NCBI GenBank assembly: GCA_946811185.2
Contig: OX328105.1
Span: forward strand, 47,368,845 to 47,432,844
DNA length: 64,000 nucleotides
Direction: 5' to 3'
Origin: Hippopus hippopus
Lineage: Eukaryota; Mollusca; Bivalvia; Cardiida; Cardiidae
Shown: positions 58,112-64,000 of the stretch, piece by piece
Position numbering within the stretch: the first letter of the stretch is position 1
Layout: each line of letters opens with the position of its first letter
Notes under the pieces: model-generated
Told to the model about the DNA's origin: nothing
Database searches by the model: none
Seen by the model: only the letters and a program-made list of their open reading frames with translations
Translations under genes and position numbers: made by a program

Positions 58112-61100
58112 CTGTTAATAAAAAGAACATCGGCTTTAAGAATAGGGTCTTTTGACTGGGAAACCATGCCCCAGTCCAAACTTACTGTGGAAGGGGATAT
58201 AAATTTGCTTCTTCTTCTTCTTCTTTCTTCCTATTCATCATCATCATCATCATCATCATCAGGGTTTTCCTTGGACTTTGTCATATTGGGGTAATTCGCC
58301 CTTCAAATGAATTTCTCTAGAAGGAAAGCATCTCAATTTTTGGGATCATTCAGAAAATTTGGAGGTCCAAATTTAAAGAAACAGGGGACCAGGGAAAACC
58401 CTAGTCATCTTCATCATCATCATCATCAGTCTTATCACTAGTATTATGATAATCATTATCATTCATCTGTTATTTCACCATCATTGTTGCTGTTTGCAAT
58501 AGTTGTTGGTCTTGTTAGTATCATTAACTCTTTACCAAACAAAAAGATTTAGACAAGTCTAAATGGAAAGCATTTGAAGAAGACAAACTAATTGTGACTC
58601 ACTAACTTTTTTTTTTGAAAAGTAGAAAACATTAATGAAAAAGGAGAAAATTCTTGTTAACAGCATTTTCTGTTTTTTCCACAATGTTTTCAAAAGGCCT
58701 CTTTTTCAAAGTCGATAAAACTCGGTATTGTCTCGTAAACAGATTAACTCTTCAACTGCAGATTTGTCCAATTTGAACTATATATACTACTCAAAATTTG
58801 CTAGGGATCACCATTTTAAAATCAGCGGATATATATGTGTGGCATATATCAGGTATGTTTATTTAATATGTTGCATTGCCACCCTGATGTCATAAACCAC
58901 TTGTGGAATCAGAATTGGCCTGCAGCACGCGAAAAGGGACATTCGGACATTTGCGTAAAGTGTCGTCTCGGATCAGCCTGCGCAGTCCACGCAGGCTAAT
59001 CCGAAAAGACACTTTTCGTTTTTATGCAATTTTCTGTTTTGCGCAAGTCTACTGTAGCGCAAAATCTAATGTAGTCGTAAAGTGCCGTCTCGGATTAGCC
59101 TGAGCGGACTGCGCAGGCTGATTCGAGACGACACTTTACGCAAATCTCCGTATGCCCCTTTTCGCGTGTTGCAAGCCAGATATTATTAATGCAAGACTGT
59201 ATTGTTGTAATATACACCCATATCTTATATCTGAATGATCCCTATCAAAGTGTTCCAAACAATAGGATTTGTCTAGGAAAGGGCAGAAAGCATTGTGCTT
59301 ACCAGCATTTACTACAATTCCAACAACGTTTTTCGAAAACCTTCTCCCCGGCGTTGTTAAAGCAACGGATCTTTAACCCTTAGGCTGCTAAGTGCGACTC
59401 ACTGACCTTTTGCGGGCAGTGTATATCAAGATCAGACTGCACAGAACGTGCAGTCTGATCTTTGATCTACACTGTCCAATAAGGACATACTTCGCCCCCA
59501 CCCCCCCCAAAAAAAATACCTTTGAAATAGCAGAATTTGGGTTTTTATAATCATCTTAACATTTTCATGTCATTTATTTAGCAGGATAAGGGTTATAGGG
59601 GCATAAAACCATATTTGAACTCCGATTTTTTTTTAGGGGTTTGATAGTTTGTAAACAAAAATCGTAAGAAGAAGGCGACTGATAACCCCTTAGATAGGGA
59701 AAACCAGTAAAAAAGATGTTTCACAAGAGGGTGATAATGGCCCTGAATCACTCGCCTAAACTCACCTGAGCATTCATCAATATTGGACTGAAAATGTGCC
59801 CTCGTGTATTTTCAAGATTTTTCAGAGTGACCTAGTTTTTGACCCAGTGCGACCCATTTTCGACTGCCGACTGGCATATCTGAATGGTACTGGTGGTTGC
59901 GGGTTCGATACCCGGTTGAGGCAAACTTTCTTTTGGGCAATTTTTCACCTCTTACCTCTGTTGCATGTGAGAAAAGTAGTCAGTGGCTTGGAAAGAAAGT
60001 TGTGTCAGTACTGGTGTGAGAAAGCTAGGAAACACATGCTTAGGTGCACTGACCGCCGTGATATGACCCAAGCTGTTACAATGGCTTTCAACTCTAATAC
60101 AAACTAACAAATTACCATGACATGAGTACTAGTTAAGGTTTTTAGGAGGCAGTCATCGAGAGTGATTGATATAAATTAGCCATACGGTGTGAAAAGGGGG
60201 CTCAATGCATCTGCAAAAAGTATCGACCATGTCAGCCTGCGCAGACTGCAAAAAAACATTTGCAGATGACAAATTACATGTGACTCATACTTTTCCATGA
60301 AGGGGTAGAAAACATTGTGAGAAGAGGAAAAAATGCTTGCTACCAGCATTTTCTCCTATTCCCCCAACGTTTTTCAAATGCACTCGGTAATGGGTTAATT
60401 CTTTCGAAACAGTCCAATGTTTTTCAAAAGAGGTTTTTGCGAACATTATGGGAAAAGGAGAATAGAGTGGTTGCTAATGTCTTCTTTCAAGCAATGTTTT
60501 CCAGTAACTCAGACACAAATCCCATTATTTGAGCCTCATTTAATTTGTCGTCTGCAAGTGCTTTCAATTTTGACAAGCCTTAACTTTTGTTGTCTGCTAA
60601 GGGGTTTAGAGCCGAAACAAGTGCAATGCTTTCAGGGTCCGTTTTCACCGACTATTCTTTATCTATAGAACATTCTTTGTCCTCCTCTCTGAAATTTTCT
60701 AAATTTGAAAGTAACACAACTTCTGATTCAGAAAATTGTGTTGAGTTCAATTTAAGAAAATTCTGGAGAATACGGATCCAGGTCAATCGGGTGGCAGATG
60801 TTTCGGTAACAAACGAGTTCGGTAAATTGGACCACTGTTCGGGTAAGTTGGAACTGTTACAGTTCATCACAGTATGAGGAATACCACTTTTAAAAATCCT
60901 ATGACCATGATCGACAAATATGTCCAATTGTTGAAAGTCGTTTTATTTTGCCACCATGTTGTATATTTGGCAGGTTGTCTCCTAGGCCTAACACAAATAT
61001 AGTTTTATACAGGAATATAATTAGGAAGAATTATAAACTTGTATGTACGCTCGTACATCAACAATATAACAATAACTACGCTAAGCAATAAGAGTAAGTA

Positions 61101-61451
61101 CATTATATATCCGCGGTCGACCTAACTGTAGTCTATTTCATACATTCAACATACACACAACAATATATTTCAAAATCACAAATTAACCCAAATCATCGTC
61201 GTAAAAAAAGTAAAAATAAAATTGTAAAGCAACACTGTAGTATCGTTTGATCACACATCCATGCACTAACCTAAGTGTCATAAATGTGCGAGGAAATAGA
61301 CCAGCAGGATCCCGCCGAATAAACATGTGCATATTATTGACCAATCGCAAAGCACCATCCTTTTATTTGATTTCATCATAGGCTACCGAGAAGTAGGTCA
61401 AAAAGCCAGCGCATTCAGCTTTGTACATCGAAAAAAAAAAGTATGACTTAC
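58112..61451. other. Intron 1, between exons 1 and 2
   Basis: No gene was seen. It holds CTT/CAT trinucleotide repeats (58209..58262 and 58404..58430), MITEs (58520..58750, 58916..59178, 59374..59595, 60250..60400 and 60410..60610), a GACCTAG-type fragment near 59720 and a SINE at 59868..60113. The region 60900..61450 looks low in repeats. Confidence 0.5.
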
Positions 61452-61572
61452 TTTGCGGTGGACATCTGCCACCAGGGCAGGTCACACTAGGCAATTCAGG
61501 CAATACTGGTGGTTGTGGTTGGCCGTCAACAACATACAGGATCGAACACAAAACCACCGCGAGGCTCAGCAT
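61452..61572 (-). CDS. Exon 1: signal peptide and proline-rich linker
   Basis: The ATG at 61572..61570 sits in a good start context (ACAATGC). It opens a classic signal peptide: MLSLAVVLCSILYVVDG has a hydrophobic core and a likely cleavage after VVDG. A short Pro-rich stretch (QPQPPVLPELP) and two cysteines (TCPGGRC) follow. The exon ends in phase 1 at a strong donor, GTAAGT. The next in-frame exon is the type C module at 57992. The 5' UTR limits are not visible. A weak TATTATA lies about 40 bp upstream of the ATG, which is too close to be a convincing TATA box if there is any 5' UTR. Confidence 0.85.
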
Positions 61573-62544
61573 TGTTTCTCCTCCTCCTTTTTTAATCGTC
61601 TATCTATAATACAAAGGAATTGTATTAAAATTGTGTTAAAAGGTGGATTAATGCATCTGCAAAAAGCATCGATTCATGTCAGCCTGCGCAGGTTGACGTG
61701 AATCGAAACATTTAGTAGTTAACTAATTTCGTTTTTATGTCAAGGGACCATTCTACCTCATGATTCAGGCAGCTTTAGTCAATTTTTTATCCATATTATG
61801 CCACTAACTGCTTGATAAAATGCATTTTAAAGATGCATTATATAGAGGATTTTTTCTTAAAGATCGAAATTTATTTCACATCTTGAACATCATCGGTAAT
61901 ATTTTAACGAGTGGCGTTTTTAAAACTGTGTGGTTACATTTAGTATAACGGTGCAATTTTGGCCTTTTAAAAATGGGGCACTCGTTTTGAAATCGGTGGC
62001 CTAACTCTGTCTATTTTTAATTACAGCAAATCTGACGTCATCAAACTGCTTTGAATACCAACCTCGTTATCGACACGTAAAATCTAAAAGCACTAAGGAA
62101 GCTGCGTAGTCCATAAAGGAAATACCGCTGAAATATTTTTTTTACTTATTTCTTTCCTCTTTGCTGATAATTTGCCTGTTATCACCTTACTTAATTCATT
62201 GATAAATCTTTTTTGATTTTAAGTTTAGTGAAAAAATAAAAATCTGAATAACGCCCTTTAGACCCCAAGTTTAAATAGAGGCAAGTATAACCACAAAGCA
62301 AACGGAAAATAAGAAATATATCTCTGAAAAATAAAACCATTTTCCTACTGGGCTGGTAATAGAATTTGGACTTTTTATAACATCGATCTATACAACGTAT
62401 TTTATCAACATCATCATCATCATTCATGCAACCATCATTATCATCGTCATTCCAGCCATCACAATCATCATCGTCCTCGTTGTCAACATCGTCTTCGTCG
62501 TCCTCGTCAGCGCAACTGATGTCATAATTATAACATTTGAATCA

Positions 62545-62805
62545 TGGTCTAGCTAAAGGGAATGAATGCATCTGCGTAATGCATTATACAAAGCAACTCA
62601 TCACATCAGTGTGGATCCATAAAATCCATTTTGTCTCACAAGCGACTGGATCGTTAGGTAGAATGGTCCTTGGACATGCATAAAATTTACAACTGGCAAA
62701 AAGTTTCGACCCGTGTCGGCCTGCGCGGACTGCGCAGGCCGACATGGGTCGAAACGTTTTGCAGCTATGCATTTAAGCCTCTTTTCGTCCGTTGCTAAAG
62801 CCAGA
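62545..62805. mobile_element. MITE with perfect GTTTCGACCC...GGGTCGAAAC hairpin
   Basis: AAGTTTCGACCCGTGTCGGC and GCCGACATGGGTCGAAACG form a long stem around CTGCGCGGACTGCGCAG. The outer AATGCATCTGC-type ends are inverted as well. It belongs to the family at 53909..54168. Confidence 0.7.
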
Positions 62806-63210
62806 CTCAATGCGCTTTTGAGGACGATAAAGACAAGTATCAGACTGCACCAGCCGTGCCGTGTCATCTTGTATCTATAGGCCTACTGTACCATACGGTA
62901 AGGGTTTTTCTTTTTTGCGCGGTAGAGCAATATTTAAAATTGCAATACTTTAATCCTTACTCTTAGAGCGTCCCCAAAATGGGGCAAGACATGTCAGAGC
63001 CCAAACCCAGTACATTGTACTGGTAAAACCCAGAAAATACATGAATATGTGAGCTGTCGCCGTGATATGACTGAAATAATGTTAAAAGCGGTGTAAAACA
63101 CCATTTAATCAATCAACCTTACTCTTAGGTGAAAATCTTCATGTGATTTATCTTTGATAGAACTAATTAAATAATATTATTCTTTTCTCAGTAAAGTCTG
63201 AACGGCTGAA

Positions 63211-63483
63211 CCTATGTGGCTCAGCGGTAATGCATAAGGTTAAAAACCCTTGGGTTGTGAGTTCGAACCAAGGCTCTTCCAAAATTCTTGACGACAGGAA
63301 TCATCCCTCTCTCAATGCTTTATGTTGTCCTTCTGTTTTGTATATTAGAAAGCAGCCATTGGCTGTCTTAGAGTCCTGTCCTTAGCACACGTGAAAGAAA
63401 AAGCAACAATGCGTAGATAGATGCACTGGCCTCCGTGATATAACTGTTATACTTTTGAAGACGAAGTAAAACAACAAACAAGG
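63211..63483 (+). repeat. tRNA-derived SINE, full length
   Basis: The A box TGGCTCAGCGG (about 63217) and B box GAGTTCGAACC (about 63259) are well preserved and 42 bp apart. The body and tail match the other SINEs (TCATCCCTCTCTCA, AGAAAGCAGCCA, GATAGATGCACTGGCC, GTGATATAACTG). It ends in an AACAACAAACAA tail. Confidence 0.8.
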
Positions 63484-64000
63484 AAATAAAAGCAACTACA
63501 TGTACCTGAATAGGATAGTCCTAAGTGTCCCTCCTTTTTTTTGCGAAGTGGTTCGAAAAGTGTCAGTGACGCAAACCTGTCGCGGCTTTTTAAATGTTTG
63601 AAACAGGACTTATAAAACAGGACTTGAATATTACCCTTTGTACGAGTACAAATTCAAAACAAGAAGCTTTAGCGGGCGATGTAGATCAAGATCAGACTGC
63701 ACAAAACGTGCAGTCTGATCTTTGGTCTACATCGCCCGCTACTCGATTCCACATTTTGAGCTTTACGATAATTTCTTTATTAGCTTTGAAATCGTATACA
63801 AGGTGAATGTATTTATTCGGCGGGCGAAGGAGGCAAAGCATGTTACAATTTGCCGGTGGTATAATGGCGAGTAAAAGTTGGTTCTTTGAATCATTAGCCG
63901 ACAAATGGCCTGCATCACGCGAAAAAGGGCATTAGGACATTTGCGTAAGGCGTCGTCCCGGATCAGCCTGCGCAGTCCGCGCAGGCTAATCCGAGACGAC

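Larger units (their letters stand above)
2279..61572 (-). other. Multi-exon gene for a secreted mosaic Cys-rich protein (18 exons seen, 3' end not found)
   Basis: Eighteen exons were found by reading the minus strand for GT-AG borders around Cys-rich reading frames. All internal introns are phase 1, so modules can be duplicated or lost without breaking the frame. The joined exons total 2197 nt, about 732 codons, with 102 cysteines in 17 modules (7 type B, 5 type A, 5 type C). The signal peptide and absence of any membrane segment suggest secretion. Lustrin-type repeats are known from mollusc shell matrix proteins, and pacifastin domains inhibit serine proteases; a matrix or defence role is inference. 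No stop codon follows the last exon at 2279, so the gene probably continues left of the window. Small exons lying inside old transposons could have been missed. Confidence 0.85.
61573..64000. other. Region upstream of the gene
   Basis: It should contain the promoter for the minus-strand gene, but I see no distinctive core elements. A CAGCCTG-family MITE (61629..61840) starts 57 bp upstream of the ATG. Further up are an ATC/GTC trinucleotide tract (62410..62515), a second MITE (62545..62805), SINEs (63000..63117 and 63211..63483) and a GATCAGACTGCAC hairpin (63675..63735). Confidence 0.5.

Noticed and set aside
60587..60927. Overlapping open frames on both strands near 60.7 kb
   Set aside because: They overlap remnants of the TTCACC-type MITE and show no conserved motif.

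Overview
This is animal genomic DNA. It has no prokaryotic gene structure, coding sequence occurs as short Cys-rich exons with GT-AG borders, and most of the window is AT-rich intron packed with small inverted-repeat transposons, tRNA-derived SINEs and tandem arrays. The short palindromic elements built around the cores GATCAGACTGCAC and CAGCCTGCGCAG, and the arrays built on GACCTAGTGACCTAG, are types I associate with bivalve molluscs. I therefore infer a bivalve, probably a heterodont clam or mussel, and do not name a species.

The only convincing host gene is on the minus strand and spans almost the whole window. It starts with a signal-peptide exon (ATG at 61572..61570) and reads leftward through 17 further exons of 90-168 bp to 2279, probably continuing beyond the left edge. 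Every internal exon begins with two bases and ends with one base of a codon (phase 1-1). Each encodes one six-cysteine module and together they keep one open frame of about 732 codons. Three module types alternate. Type A has the pattern C-x4-C-x5-C-x11-CC-x2-C, like the C-terminal half of a VWC domain. Type B has C-x11-C-x5..8-C-x5-C-x15-CC, like the lustrin-type Cys-rich repeat. Type C has C-x16-C-N-x-C-x-C-x2-G-x3-C-T-x3-C, like a pacifastin inhibitor or the N-terminal half of a VWC domain. In transcript order the modules are: signal peptide, C, B1, [B2, A, B1, C], [B2, A, B1, C], [B1, C], A, A, C, B2, A. The bracketed blocks are genomic segmental duplications whose introns still align. The product is a predicted secreted mosaic, perhaps a matrix or protease-inhibitor/defence protein.

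The introns have been enlarged by mobile DNA. A giant palindrome (43584..51234) is made of two opposed arrays of a ~178-bp satellite-like monomer, arranged as ~355-bp dimers, and is flanked by an 8-bp target duplication. A 7.2-kb element with ~0.4-kb inverted ends (25469..32681) carries a decayed DDE/SWIM-type transposase and has at least three further elements nested in it. A 2.9-kb inverted-repeat element lies at 22095..25022. A second broken copy of a similar transposase is at the left edge (about 210..985). Paralogous intron copies at 37-42 kb lack several of these insertions and serve as empty sites.

Right of the signal-peptide exon (61573..64000) there are only SINEs, MITEs and trinucleotide repeats, plus the presumed promoter of the gene, in which I see no clear core element.
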